Source: Sulfurimonas denitrificans DSM 1251 (lineage in GTDB: Bacteria > Campylobacterota > Campylobacteria > Campylobacterales > Sulfurimonadaceae). From it: DNA of 64,000 nt. Made by a program: the position numbers and the translations under genes. The notes under the pieces were generated by a model. That model was not told where the DNA came from. It made no database searches and worked only from the letters and a program-made list of their open reading frames with translations. Below, piece by piece: positions 16,586 through 26,323 of the stretch; the stretch's first letter is position 1; each line of letters starts with the position of its first letter. The stretch covers positions 992,001-1,056,000 of the forward strand of contig NC_007575.1 of assembly GCF_000012965.1 (NCBI RefSeq), given 5' to 3'.

Positions 16586-18248
16586 TTTTAAAATATTTGC
16601 TATTGATGATGAGATACATATATTAGATTTTTATAAAAATATATTAAAGCAAAAAGAGAGCAAGGCTAAGAATTTTTTTGATTCTCTTGAATCAAAAGAA
16701 GAGATAAAAGATGAGTTTGATTTATATACTTTTGAGACTCCAAAAGAGTATCTTATGGCTCTTCAAGAGTGTTATGAAAATGAAGACAAGGTTGCAGTTT
16801 CCATCATAGATATGCGTCTGCCTCAGATGCATGGATTAGAAGTTGCAAAAAGAGCTAGAGAAATTGATGAAAATATGAACATAATTATAGTAACTGCATT
16901 TGCAGATTTTTCAGTTGATGAGATACTTGGAAGAATAGAGAAAAATGTTTACTATCTTCATAAACCATTTAGACATGATGAACTGCTTGTGCTTGTGACA
17001 ACAGGAGTTAGAAACTATCAAACAAACTGTAGTTTTAGTGAGGTTATGAATGATATAGCCATAGATGCAACACAAGATGGTTTTTGGGACTGGAACCCTA
17101 TTACAAATGAAGTTTACTACTCGCCAAAATGGAAGCAGATGCTTGGGTATAGTGAAGAAGAGATAACAAATACTTTAGAAGAGTGGTCAAGCAGAGTTCA
17201 TCCTGATGATATACAAGACGTGATGCAAACTCTAAAAATACATCTTGAGAAAAAAAATGATTACTATATATCTGAGCATAGAATTCGTGCAAAAAATGGT
17301 AATTATGTCTGGATACTTGACAGAGGAAAAGCATCATTTGATGCAGATGCAAAACCTATAAGGGTTACTGGATTTCATTCAGATATAACAAAAAGAAAAG
17401 AGTTAGAAGAGCAACTACTAAGCGGTAACAAAGAGTTAGAATCAAAACTAGAGACAATAATAAACTCACAGATGAAGCTAGAAAATACAAATGCTCAATT
17501 AGAAGAGCGTTTAATGCAAGAGATACAAAAAAGTAAAGAACAAGAAAATATGCTTCTAAAACATGTGCGTCAAGCTGCTATGGGTGAGATGATAAGCATG
17601 ATAGCGCATCAATGGAGACAACCTATATCGACTATCTCCATTGTAGCTGATAATATTCTTATGGGTATGATGCTAGGAGATGAAACCAAAGAGGATACTG
17701 AGGAGGGTTTATCTGTAATAAAAAAACAGGTCGTGCATCTATCGCAAACAATAGATGATTTTAGAAGTTTTTTCGCTCCCAATAAATCAAAGGAGCATAC
17801 ATTTATCAAAGATGCTATAGATTCTGCTTTATCTATTATAGAGGCAAACCTTAAAAACTCAAATATAAAAATTATTAAGATGTTAGAAGATACAAAAGCT
17901 ATAAATATATATAAAAATGAGATGATACAAGTTTTCTTAAATATACTAAAAAATGCTAATGACGCACTACTCTATGCAGAGATTGAAAATCCAACTATAA
18001 CAATACGTTCTTATGAAGATGAGAGTGGAATTACTGTAAGTATAATGGATAATGGAGATGGGATAAAAGAGGAGATAATAGATAAAATCTTTGAGTCCTA
18101 CTTTACTACAAAAAATGAAAAAAATGGAACAGGACTTGGGCTGTATATGGTAAAAACTATAGTTGAGCAACGATGTCAAGGAACTATAATAGCTAAAAAT
18201 AGTGATGATGGTGGTGCAGAGTTTGTCATAAGATTTACATTTTTTTAA
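16578..18248 (+). CDS. REC-PAS-histidine kinase hybrid
   Basis: This 556-aa soluble protein has an N-terminal REC domain (residues about 5-140, D78 in IIDMRLP), a PAS domain (about 155-280, WDWNP start and HSDITKRKE end), a coiled coil and a kinase core with H344 in IAHQWRQP, ATPase N-box KNANDAL, DNGDG and NGTGLGLY. It is probably phosphorylated through REC by the overlapping upstream kinase and then controls its own kinase, acting as a relay node. It has no DNA-binding domain. Second gene behind promoter 1. Confidence 0.9.
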   Translation: MSSFKIFAIDDEIHILDFYKNILKQKESKAKNFFDSLESKEEIKDEFDLYTFETPKEYLMALQECYENEDKVAVSIIDMRLPQMHGLEVAKRAREIDENMNIIIVTAFADFSVDEILGRIEKNVYYLHKPFRHDELLVLVTTGVRNYQTNCSFSEVMNDIAIDATQDGFWDWNPITNEVYYSPKWKQMLGYSEEEITNTLEEWSSRVHPDDIQDVMQTLKIHLEKKNDYYISEHRIRAKNGNYVWILDRGKASFDADAKPIRVTGFHSDITKRKELEEQLLSGNKELESKLETIINSQMKLENTNAQLEERLMQEIQKSKEQENMLLKHVRQAAMGEMISMIAHQWRQPISTISIVADNILMGMMLGDETKEDTEEGLSVIKKQVVHLSQTIDDFRSFFAPNKSKEHTFIKDAIDSALSIIEANLKNSNIKIIKMLEDTKAINIYKNEMIQVFLNILKNANDALLYAEIENPTITIRSYEDESGITVSIMDNGDGIKEEIIDKIFESYFTTKNEKNGTGLGLYMVKTIVEQRCQGTIIAKNSDDGGAEFVIRFTFF

Positions 18249-18369
18249 ACAATCTACTGGTTAAAACTTAAAACTCTTCAAGATATTGGAATAACCATAA
18301 GCATCTATTTATAGTTTTTTAAATATGCTAGCGCCCTGTAAATCATTTAACATTTAAAAGAGTTCTTAT

Positions 18370-21300
18370 ATGAAAACTATTGATATCTTCCCTTGGAGTA
18401 ATCATTTTAACACAGAGATAAAAATTATTGATGAGCAACATAAAAAACTCGTTATTATACTAAATCGTCTAGCTACTCATATAGCTTATAGCGATACAGA
18501 CGATGATTTAAATGATATCTTTGATGAACTTATAGACTATACCTCTTATCACTTTGAAACAGAAGAGGCGATTTGGCATAAATATCTGCCAAATGATGAA
18601 CTAGATGCGTCTCATAAAGTTGTTCATAAAACATTTGTAGATACTGTTTTAAGACTAAAAAATGAGCAAAACAGAGAGTCGCTTAGTGAGTTGGCTCAAG
18701 AGGCTTTAGGGTTTTTGGCTAGTTGGTTGGCTTCACATATTTTAGAGACAGATCGTCACATGGCATATATTGTATTTGCCATAGAAGATGGTCTTGATAT
18801 AGCGTCTGCAAAAAAATATGCAAATGAGCGCATGAGCGGTTCAACTCGTTTGTTAATCGATATCATACTCTCCATATACAGCACTCTCTCTTCAAATACG
18901 CTAGATTTGATGCGTGAGCTTAAAATGCGTGAAAATTTAAAAGAAAAGCTTATTTATCAAGAGCATTACCAGCGCGCACTAATAGATAATTTTCCATTTT
19001 TAGTATGGCTAAAAGATGAGAAGAGCCGTTTTTTAGCACTAAATCAACCTATGGCAAAAGCTTGTGGTTTTGATTTGCCTGAAGAGGTTGTGGGAAAAAC
19101 AGATTATGATATTTGGCCCAAAGAGTTGGCAAAATCTTACCGCAAAGATGATGCTAATGTATTGGCCTCTGGAGAGTCAAAAACAGTAGAAGAGCCTATA
19201 GTCACAAAAGATGGAGTAATCTGGTCGGAGACATATAAATCACCTGTAAAAGTAGATGGAAAGGTTATCGGTACTGTTGGTTTTTCAAGAAATATTACCT
19301 CTAGAAAAGAGCTTGAGAAAAATCTTCTCCAAGAGAGAGACCTTTTTAAACACTACTTAAATACTGTTGAAGCAATTATTGTCTCCTTAGATAAAGAGGG
19401 TCACATTAACCTTATAAACCGCAAAGGGTGCGAAATCTTAGGCTATAGTGAAGAAGAACTCATAGGTAAACTTTGGTTTGATTTTTGTTTAGAGCAACCT
19501 GAGGGGATGAAAATAATCTATCCACTATTTCTTAAAATAGTCTCTGGCGGATTAGAGGGCAGTGAATATTTTGAAAACAAGATAGTTAGCAAATCAAAGA
19601 AAAAGTATCTTATTGCATGGCATAACGCTTATCTTTTAGATGATGATAAGAACATTATCGGTACTTTGAGTTCTGGTGAAGATATCACACTACTAAAAGA
19701 GCAACAAAAGCATTTAGAACACATAGCTCACTATGATACGCTAACTAGCCTTCCAAATAGAACACTGCTCTCAGATAGACTAAAACAAGCAATGCTTCAA
19801 ACTCAAAGAGACAAGCTTTTTTCAGCTGTTATCTATCTTGATTTGGATGGGTTTAAAGAGGTTAATGACACTTATGGTCATAATCATGGGGACATTTTAC
19901 TAAAAGTTTTATCAAGCAGAATCAAACAAATTTTAAGAGATGTAGATACTATTGCCCGTTTAGGCGGGGATGAATTTGTAATCGTTTTATATGATATAAA
20001 AAATAAAGAAGATTGTTTCCCAATGCTTAATCGGATTTTGAGCACTATAGCAAAACCTGTTAAATCAAAAGAGATTACAATGCAAGTATCCGCTAGTGCA
20101 GGTGTCTCATTTTATAGCTATGAGGATATCATAGATGCAGATCAGCTTCTTCGTCAAGCAGATCAAGCGATGTATCAAGCAAAACTATCTGGTAAAAATC
20201 GTTTTCATATTTTTGATGTTCAACTCGATAAACATATACGTAGTCATCATGAGAGTCTTGAAGCTATAGAAGTGGCTATAAAAAATAGAGAGTTTGTTAT
20301 GTACTATCAACCAAAGGTTAATATGCGCAGTGGCAAAATTTTAGGTCTAGAAGCGCTTGTTAGGTGGGAGCATCCTCTGCATGGATTACTTTCTCCTGCT
20401 CATTTTTTGCCTACTATTGAAAACCATAAGCTATCCGTAGAACTTGGCAATCTCATCATCAATACCGTTATGGGACAAATTCAAAAATGGAAACAAGAGG
20501 GGCATAACTTAGTAGTTAGCATCAACATAAGTCCGATGCAAATTCAAGAAGCCAACTTCACTGCAAAAATAATTAATCTTTTAAAAAATTATCCTGAAGT
20601 TAAAACAAGCGATTTTGAATTTGAAATACTTGAGAGTAGCGCACTTGAGGATATTAACCATGTCTCGCGTATTATGAGAGAGTGCAACAAAATAGGTATA
20701 TCTTTTTTACTAGATGATTTTGGTACAGGATATTCCTCTTTGACCTATCTTAAAAATCTTCCTGCTAAACAACTAAAGATAGATCAAACTTTTGTAAGAG
20801 ATATGCTTGAAGATACAGATGATATGGCAATCTTAGAGGGTATCATTGGTTTAGCCAATGCATTTCGTCGTGATGTTATTTCTGAGGGTGTTGAGAATAT
20901 TGAGCAAGGAAATATGCTTCTAAGACTTGGCTGTGAAGAGGCTCAAGGCTATTTTATAGCAAAACCAATGCCTTCTCAAGAAGTTATGAAATGGATAAAT
21001 CAGTGGACTCCACCAGCACAGTGGCAAAATATAGTAAAAATCCCTCGTGATGACATGCCTCTTCTTTACGCAATTACAGAACATAAAATATGGATTAAAG
21101 ATGTCATGGCGTACCTCAAAACAGACACAGTAAAATATCCCAAACTAGATTATAAAGAGTGCCGTTTTGGCACATGGCTATATACTCAAGGAGTGCAGCG
21201 TTATGGAAAAAAAGATGGATTTAAAGAGGTAGTGAGTCAACATAAAAAAGTACATGAAAATATCAATGAAATAATAAAGCAACATAAGAGCCAAACATTA

Positions 21301-21384
21301 AAAAACATAGATGCCTCAATAGAAGAGATAAAAAACTATCATAACGATTTTCTAAAAGTCTTTAACAAACTTATCATAGTTTAA
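18370..21384 (+). CDS. Haemerythrin-PAS-PAS-GGDEF-EAL-CZB fusion
   Basis: This 1004-aa cytoplasmic protein combines an N-terminal bacteriohaemerythrin domain (about 1-135; DEQH H24, H61-x3-E65, H82-x3-H86, H-x4-D), two PAS domains (about 195-315 and 325-445), a GGDEF domain (intact GGDEF at 532-536 with RxxD inhibitory site), an EAL domain (E661-A-L, DDFGTGYSS, all metal ligands present) and a C-terminal zinc-binding CZB domain (C931 in CRFGTWLY plus His). Both c-di-GMP synthesis and breakdown are possible. Haemerythrin should sense O2 and CZB zinc or oxidants. No GCGACA promoter precedes it; the 121-bp upstream gap holds nothing obvious. Confidence 0.92.
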   Translation: MKTIDIFPWSNHFNTEIKIIDEQHKKLVIILNRLATHIAYSDTDDDLNDIFDELIDYTSYHFETEEAIWHKYLPNDELDASHKVVHKTFVDTVLRLKNEQNRESLSELAQEALGFLASWLASHILETDRHMAYIVFAIEDGLDIASAKKYANERMSGSTRLLIDIILSIYSTLSSNTLDLMRELKMRENLKEKLIYQEHYQRALIDNFPFLVWLKDEKSRFLALNQPMAKACGFDLPEEVVGKTDYDIWPKELAKSYRKDDANVLASGESKTVEEPIVTKDGVIWSETYKSPVKVDGKVIGTVGFSRNITSRKELEKNLLQERDLFKHYLNTVEAIIVSLDKEGHINLINRKGCEILGYSEEELIGKLWFDFCLEQPEGMKIIYPLFLKIVSGGLEGSEYFENKIVSKSKKKYLIAWHNAYLLDDDKNIIGTLSSGEDITLLKEQQKHLEHIAHYDTLTSLPNRTLLSDRLKQAMLQTQRDKLFSAVIYLDLDGFKEVNDTYGHNHGDILLKVLSSRIKQILRDVDTIARLGGDEFVIVLYDIKNKEDCFPMLNRILSTIAKPVKSKEITMQVSASAGVSFYSYEDIIDADQLLRQADQAMYQAKLSGKNRFHIFDVQLDKHIRSHHESLEAIEVAIKNREFVMYYQPKVNMRSGKILGLEALVRWEHPLHGLLSPAHFLPTIENHKLSVELGNLIINTVMGQIQKWKQEGHNLVVSINISPMQIQEANFTAKIINLLKNYPEVKTSDFEFEILESSALEDINHVSRIMRECNKIGISFLLDDFGTGYSSLTYLKNLPAKQLKIDQTFVRDMLEDTDDMAILEGIIGLANAFRRDVISEGVENIEQGNMLLRLGCEEAQGYFIAKPMPSQEVMKWINQWTPPAQWQNIVKIPRDDMPLLYAITEHKIWIKDVMAYLKTDTVKYPKLDYKECRFGTWLYTQGVQRYGKKDGFKEVVSQHKKVHENINEIIKQHKSQTLKNIDASIEEIKNYHNDFLKVFNKLIIV

Positions 21385-21470
21385 AATTAAGAGAGTTAAG
21401 CATATAAAGATGCGAGTTTATTTTCAATAAGTTTAAAAAACCAGCAAGTTTTTACAAAAAAATCAAAACA

Positions 21471-21502
21471 GCGACATAACGGCGACACTAGAAGACTACT
21501 AT
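21471..21502 (+). promoter_or_regulatory. GCGACA tandem promoter 2 (che operon)
   Basis: GCGACA at 21471-21476 and 21482-21487 is followed after 9 bp by TACTAT (21497-21502) as -10 and, 41 nt on, the ATG at 21544. This is the only promoter-like structure in the 160-bp gap before the 12-gene chemosensory operon. Confidence 0.8.
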
Positions 21503-21543
21503 TACATACTTAAAAAATATTTCCCAAAGAGATAGGATTGAAA

Positions 21544-22497
21544 ATGAGTATTGTAAAAGAGTTAAAAGATTTTGCAAAAAATCTTAGTGTCATTATAGTT
21601 GAAGACGACAAGGCGCTAAATGAAGAGCTAGTTGGAGTTACAGAACTATTTTTTAAAAGAGTCTTTTTTGCCTATAACGGTGTAGAAGCACTCAGTATAT
21701 ACAAAAACAACAACATTGATATTGTCATAACAGATATAACTATGCCAAAAATGGATGGTGTAGTTCTTAGTAGAAATCTAAAGCAGATAAATCCAAACCA
21801 AGACATAGTAGTTATCTCTGCGCATAGAGATATTGAGTATCTTGTTAAACTTGTAGATATAGGAATAAAACAGCTTATCTACAAACCTTTTGATCATCAG
21901 GAGTTACTTTATAGACTTCTTAGAGTATGTGAAGACAAGGTTCTCTCAAATAAGATGGATGAGTATAAAGAGGATTGCTCATCTCTTTTAAACACCACAA
22001 CAGTTGCAAATAATAGCATACAGAATAAAAAAGCAATTTATAAAAATCAAAATAGAACTATTTTACATCTAAATTCTGAGATGGAACAAGATATTGAGTA
22101 TCTCTTAGAGCTAAGAGATGATTTAGAAAATTTAGTTAATGAGCTTCATTATGGGGTTGAGGTAAGTGTGATAAATGGGATTAGCTCTGTTCTTTCAAAA
22201 ATATACACTCTTCTCTCACAAATAGGGGCTACTACAAAAATATCTGTAGTTATATTTGAACTTGCAAACTTCTTAGAGAGTATCAACTTTGAGCTATTGA
22301 GTGATGAGCAAAAATCAAAACTAGAAATGATGGAGTTTATTTATGATGATATTGCAAAATTTGTAGATTTGATATTTGTAAAAAGGGAAGTACAAGATAC
22401 TTCATATTTAGAGGACTCTTTGCGTTCATCTCTTAGTCAATTAAAACAGAGTGTTTTTAATGACTTTTTAGTTGAAGAAGAGTTCGAGTTATTTTAA
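21544..22497 (+). CDS. REC protein with novel helical C-terminal domain (copy 1)
   Basis: This 317-aa protein has an intact REC domain (residues about 13-135; EDD, D64 in ITDITMP, Ser of VVISAH and Lys of YKPF), a linker, and a 150-residue helical domain that I do not recognise, ending in an acidic-aromatic tail EEEFELF. I chose ATG 21544 over TTG 21538 because GATAGGA sits immediately before the TTG. It is followed by a paralogue with the same architecture and the same last residues, which shows tandem duplication. As the first gene of the che operon it may receive phosphate from CheA. Confidence 0.85.
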   Translation: MSIVKELKDFAKNLSVIIVEDDKALNEELVGVTELFFKRVFFAYNGVEALSIYKNNNIDIVITDITMPKMDGVVLSRNLKQINPNQDIVVISAHRDIEYLVKLVDIGIKQLIYKPFDHQELLYRLLRVCEDKVLSNKMDEYKEDCSSLLNTTTVANNSIQNKKAIYKNQNRTILHLNSEMEQDIEYLLELRDDLENLVNELHYGVEVSVINGISSVLSKIYTLLSQIGATTKISVVIFELANFLESINFELLSDEQKSKLEMMEFIYDDIAKFVDLIFVKREVQDTSYLEDSLRSSLSQLKQSVFNDFLVEEEFELF

Positions 22498-22507
22498 GGA
22501 GAGGGGA

Positions 22508-23494
22508 ATGAATATTTTTAAAGAATTAAAAGAGTTTGCAAAAGAGTTAACACTTCTTATAGTTGAAGATGATACAGCATTAAACGCAGAGCTTTATGAG
22601 CTCTCAAAACTCTTTTTTTTAGATGTAAAAACAGCTTATGATGGAGCTAAAGCACTGGAGATTTATAAAAAAGGCTCTATTGATATTGTGCTTAGCGATA
22701 TTACTATGCCTGTTATGAATGGTGTAGAACTTTGCAAAAAAATCAAAGTTTTAAATCAAGACCAAGCAATTATTGTGCTGTCTGCACACAATGAAGTTGA
22801 GTATTTTGTAGAACTCATAGATATAGGAATCCGCCAGTTTATACATAAACCTTTTAAGGATGAAGAGTTTTTATATAGGCTGCTTAAAGTTTGTGAAAAT
22901 GTATTTTTAAATAAATTTTACAAAGAGAATGAGGAACATGTGGTATCTCAAAAAAGCCAGCATGTAGCTATTGAGGCAGAGAGTAAAACGATAGATAAAA
23001 TTCTTGCACCAAAACAACTAAGCAGTAAAAAATTTTTAACTGACTTGCAAAACAATAGTTCTCTTTGGAGTGTTATTGAAGAGGATATTGTCACACTCAT
23101 TGAGATTAATGATGATTTTGAAATATATATAAATTATATATTTGAGGGAAATCTCTCCTCTGGGCTTCTTTTAAAAATAAGTGAGCTTCTTAAAAAGATG
23201 CAAACTATACTCTCTCAGATAGATTTTATGAGACAGATGGCGGGACTGATTTTAGATTTGTCAACATTTTTAAAAGAGATAGATTTGGATTCATTAGATA
23301 GCGAACAAAAAAATAAGTTTAAGATGGTTGAGTTTATCTATGATGATATATCAAGATTTATACAGACTGTGTTTGTATATAAAGATACGATAGATGTTTT
23401 TTACCTTCAAGACTCTCTAAAGAGCTCTATTGAGCAGTTCAAAAAATCTATTTTAAACTCCCCCATACAAGAGGAGGAGTTTGAATTATTTTAG
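22508..23494 (+). CDS. REC protein with novel helical C-terminal domain (copy 2)
   Basis: This 328-aa paralogue of the preceding gene has a REC domain (D64 in LSDITMP; Lys of HKPF), then the same helical domain, with the shared stretches EFIYDDI and an identical EEEFELF ending. ATG 22508 has AAGGAGAGGGG directly upstream; an earlier in-frame ATG inside the previous gene is less likely. The two copies keep all REC catalytic residues, so neither is obviously a dead receiver. They may act as competing phosphate sinks or as adaptors. Confidence 0.85.
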   Translation: MNIFKELKEFAKELTLLIVEDDTALNAELYELSKLFFLDVKTAYDGAKALEIYKKGSIDIVLSDITMPVMNGVELCKKIKVLNQDQAIIVLSAHNEVEYFVELIDIGIRQFIHKPFKDEEFLYRLLKVCENVFLNKFYKENEEHVVSQKSQHVAIEAESKTIDKILAPKQLSSKKFLTDLQNNSSLWSVIEEDIVTLIEINDDFEIYINYIFEGNLSSGLLLKISELLKKMQTILSQIDFMRQMAGLILDLSTFLKEIDLDSLDSEQKNKFKMVEFIYDDISRFIQTVFVYKDTIDVFYLQDSLKSSIEQFKKSILNSPIQEEEFELF

Positions 23495-23532
23495 TCAAAT
23501 CACTAAACAAAATTAAAAAAAAAGGATAAAAA

Positions 23533-23919
23533 ATGTTAAAAAAAGTAGTGTTTGTGGATGATAGTAAAGCAGTTTTAGCTTCTGTTGAATTGGCAGTTGA
23601 AGAGCTTGTGGCAAATGGAAGTATATCTTTTGACACATACTCAAATCCAGCTGAATTTTTAGAAAAAGTTACATCTGGAAGTGTGGATTATGACCTTTTG
23701 TTTACGGATATAAATATGCCACAGATGAGTGGACTTGAGCTATCAAAAAAATTAAAAGATATTGCGTCAATTAGACAAAAACCAATCTTGGCTTTAACGA
23801 CTGAAAACTCAACAGAGATTAAACAGACTGGAAAAGATATAGGTATAGCTGGATGGGTTGTTAAACCGTTTAGCAATGACAAAATTGTCTTAGCAATTAA
23901 AAAAGTTTTAGGCATATAA
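23533..23919 (+). CDS. cheY: CheY-like single-domain response regulator
   Basis: This 128-aa stand-alone REC has the acidic pair VDD (8-10), phospho-acceptor D59 in FTDINMP, a Thr in ALTTEN and the Lys of VKPF. It follows the two REC fusions in the che operon and precedes cheW by 1 bp. It may act as the diffusible output to the flagellar motor, or control another machine if this is an alternative chemosensory system. AAAGGA lies a few nt before the ATG. Confidence 0.88.
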   Translation: MLKKVVFVDDSKAVLASVELAVEELVANGSISFDTYSNPAEFLEKVTSGSVDYDLLFTDINMPQMSGLELSKKLKDIASIRQKPILALTTENSTEIKQTGKDIGIAGWVVKPFSNDKIVLAIKKVLGI

Positions 23920-23920
23920 G

Positions 23921-24430
23921 ATGGCTATTACCCAAAAAACAAATAAGACAAAGTTAGCGCTCTCAAGTGCTCAAAAATACCTCTCATTTGAGATAAATGA
24001 GGAGATGTATGCAGTTGAGATACTTGATGTAAAAGAGATTATTGCGATGATGAAGTTTACAAAAGTGCCAAAAATGCCAACTTTTGTAAAAGGCGTTATC
24101 AACTTAAGGGGTTTAGTAATTCCCATAATAGATATAAGAGTGAAGTTTGAACTATCCGAGATTGAGTACAACGAGAGAACTACAATCATCATAGGGATAG
24201 TTGAAGATAGTCTAATAGGCTTTATAGTAGATAAAACAGCGGATGTTTTAAATATAACTCAAGAGGAGATGGCTCCTCCTCCTAAGTTTGGTACAGCAAT
24301 AGATACGACATTTTTAAAGTCTATGGCAAAAACAGCTAATGGTGTTGTGATGATTGTGAATCTTATGAAGATATTTTCAGAATCAGAGCTAAACAGTGTA
24401 AAACAGATAGAAAAAATTCAAGAAATATAA
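23921..24430 (+). CDS. cheW: CheW coupling protein
   Basis: This 169-aa CheW-family protein carries the usual motifs: YAVEILDVKEII, the VINLRGLVIPIIDIR loop and a GFIVDKTADVL strand. It links MCP arrays to CheA. Lies between cheY and an MCP gene in the same operon with short gaps (1 bp and 16 bp). Confidence 0.95.
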   Translation: MAITQKTNKTKLALSSAQKYLSFEINEEMYAVEILDVKEIIAMMKFTKVPKMPTFVKGVINLRGLVIPIIDIRVKFELSEIEYNERTTIIIGIVEDSLIGFIVDKTADVLNITQEEMAPPPKFGTAIDTTFLKSMAKTANGVVMIVNLMKIFSESELNSVKQIEKIQEI

Positions 24431-24446
24431 AAATTAGGAGAAAAAA

Positions 24447-26054
24447 ATGAAAATGACATTTACTCAAAAGTTGTCTATGATAATTGCGGTATTGGTAATA
24501 GTTGCGATAGCAATCGCTTGGTCTGGTTTAAGCGGAGCCTCAAGTTTAAATGACTCTATTACAAATTTAACTAAGGTTGAAGCTAAAAAACTCAATGAAA
24601 TGGGAATTGTTGCAAGAAATTCAGAATCTTGTAGAAAAAATGAGAAAAATATTATTCTCTCAAAAAGTGTAGATAGTATAAATTCATATGCAAATATTAT
24701 CCATAACGATAGACAAGAGATGGATAAATTGCTTATAGGTTTAAAAGATTTAATGGTAAAAGCAGAAAACAGATCAAGGATAGAGACTCTTTTGAGTGAT
24801 TTGAAAAAGTATGATGAGTTTATATCTGAGATAAAAGCACTCTCAATAGCTTCATTAGGAGAGAGCGCAGAGGCACTAGAAGCTCAACGAAAAAGTATTG
24901 AGCTCTCAGCTACAAAAGGTTTAGAGTATGGGGAAGCGGTAAGTACGAATGTTAATACTATATTGAAAAACAACCAAGATAACTTAAATGAGATTGATGC
25001 TCAAACAACAAAAGATTATGAAAATTTAAGAAATCTAAATATCGGAATTGCAGTAGGTGGTATTGCACTTGCCTTGATTATTGCACTCTTTATGGTTCGC
25101 CAGATGATGGCGCTTATATCAAGCAGTGTTACAAACGTTAGCGAAGGCGCAGAACAGGTTGCTAGTGCTTCAAACCAGATAAGTTCATCTTCACAACAAC
25201 TAGCAGAGGGTGCTCAAGAACAGGCTGCTTCAGTTGAGGAGATTACAAGCTCACTTACGGAGATAAAAGCGACAATAGAGCAGAACTCTGAAAATGCAAG
25301 AGAAGCAGATATGTTAGGCAAAGATGCAAACGAAGCTGCAAAGATGGGTTATGAGCATATTAGAGAGCTTAGTACTTCTATGGTTGAAATTAATGATAGC
25401 AGTAGAAAAATCTCAAATATCATTAAAACTATTGATGAGATTGCGTTTCAGACAAATCTTCTTGCACTAAATGCTGCGGTTGAGGCAGCTCGTGCTGGGG
25501 AGCATGGCTTGGGGTTTGCGGTTGTTGCAGAAGAGGTTAGAAACCTTGCTCAAAGAAGTGCTACTGCGGCAAAAGATACAGCGGCGATTATTGAGAAATC
25601 TATTGATGATGTAAGAAAGGGTAACCAAATTACAGAGCAGACAAACAAAGCGTTTGTTGAGATTTTAGACAAAGTTAAAAAGACAGGTGACATTGTAGGC
25701 GAGATTGCTATTGCATCAAAGGAACAAGCAACAGGCATAAACCAACTAAGCGAAGCGATGAGTCAAGTTGACTCTGTTACTCAGGTAATTGCAAGTAATT
25801 CAGAGGAGAGTGCAGCAGCTAGTGAGGAGATGAGTGCACAAGCTACTACTATGAAAATAACTATTGGTGATTTGGCTGGTATCTTTGGTATAGCTACATC
25901 TTCTACTCATTCGACAAAGTCGGTTTTACATCATCAACAAAAACCAACTTTAGGGTCAAATACAAAGCAAAACAGAAAAGCTCCACTTGTAGTAGCAACT
26001 AAAAAACCTTCTGAAGTTCTACCTTTGGATGATGATGATTTAAGAGAATTTTAG
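24447..26054 (+). CDS. Methyl-accepting chemotaxis protein of the che operon
   Basis: This 535-aa MCP has an N-terminal membrane segment (about 10-30), a periplasmic four-helix-bundle domain (about 31-195), a second membrane segment (about 197-217) and a signalling domain with the hairpin tip in [18 protein letters not shown]. It differs from the other MCPs of the island at the tip (A-V and LGFAVVAEEV instead of A-I and [10 protein letters not shown]), so it may belong to a separate signalling-length class. It ends in an acidic tail DDDDLREF. AGGAG six nt before the ATG. Ligand unknown. Confidence 0.93.
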   Translation: MKMTFTQKLSMIIAVLVIVAIAIAWSGLSGASSLNDSITNLTKVEAKKLNEMGIVARNSESCRKNEKNIILSKSVDSINSYANIIHNDRQEMDKLLIGLKDLMVKAENRSRIETLLSDLKKYDEFISEIKALSIASLGESAEALEAQRKSIELSATKGLEYGEAVSTNVNTILKNNQDNLNEIDAQTTKDYENLRNLNIGIAVGGIALALIIALFMVRQMMALISSSVTNVSEGAEQVASASNQISSSSQQLAEGAQEQAASVEEITSSLTEIKATIEQNSENAREADMLGKDANEAAKMGYEHIRELSTSMVEINDSSRKISNIIKTIDEIAFQTNLLALNAAVEAARAGEHGLGFAVVAEEVRNLAQRSATAAKDTAAIIEKSIDDVRKGNQITEQTNKAFVEILDKVKKTGDIVGEIAIASKEQATGINQLSEAMSQVDSVTQVIASNSEESAAASEEMSAQATTMKITIGDLAGIFGIATSSTHSTKSVLHHQQKPTLGSNTKQNRKAPLVVATKKPSEVLPLDDDDLREF

Positions 26055-26056
26055 TC

Positions 26057-26320
26057 ATGAATTTAGCTGATGGAGTACTAATCATAGACGCAAAATCGAG
26101 TAATGACTCTTTAAATACTTTGGCAAAAGATATTTTACAAAATATCTCAGAGATAAAAGAGGTAGTTGTTGATGATACTTTGGGAGTAGAATCGAGTGCG
26201 CTTTTTTCTCTCTTGGTGTCAATTAGAAAAACGGCACCACATGTAAAGATAAATTTTTTAGACAAACCTTCTATACATGTGGAAGGAATTGGAATAGTGT
26301 CGTTAAATATAAGAGGATAA
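26057..26320 (+). CDS. STAS-domain protein
   Basis: This 87-aa protein has a STAS-like pattern (strand LADGVLIID, helix, strand EVVVDDT, helix with a central ESSALFSLLV stretch in place of the usual D-S-S/T-G, strand VKINFLDKP). Such proteins act as phospho-switches or adaptors in chemosensory systems. It lies 2 bp after the MCP and 3 bp before cheA, with no strong ribosome binding site, so it is likely translationally coupled. The Ser in the SSA turn might be phosphorylated. Confidence 0.7.
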   Translation: MNLADGVLIIDAKSSNDSLNTLAKDILQNISEIKEVVVDDTLGVESSALFSLLVSIRKTAPHVKINFLDKPSIHVEGIGIVSLNIRG

Positions 26321-26323
26321 GAG

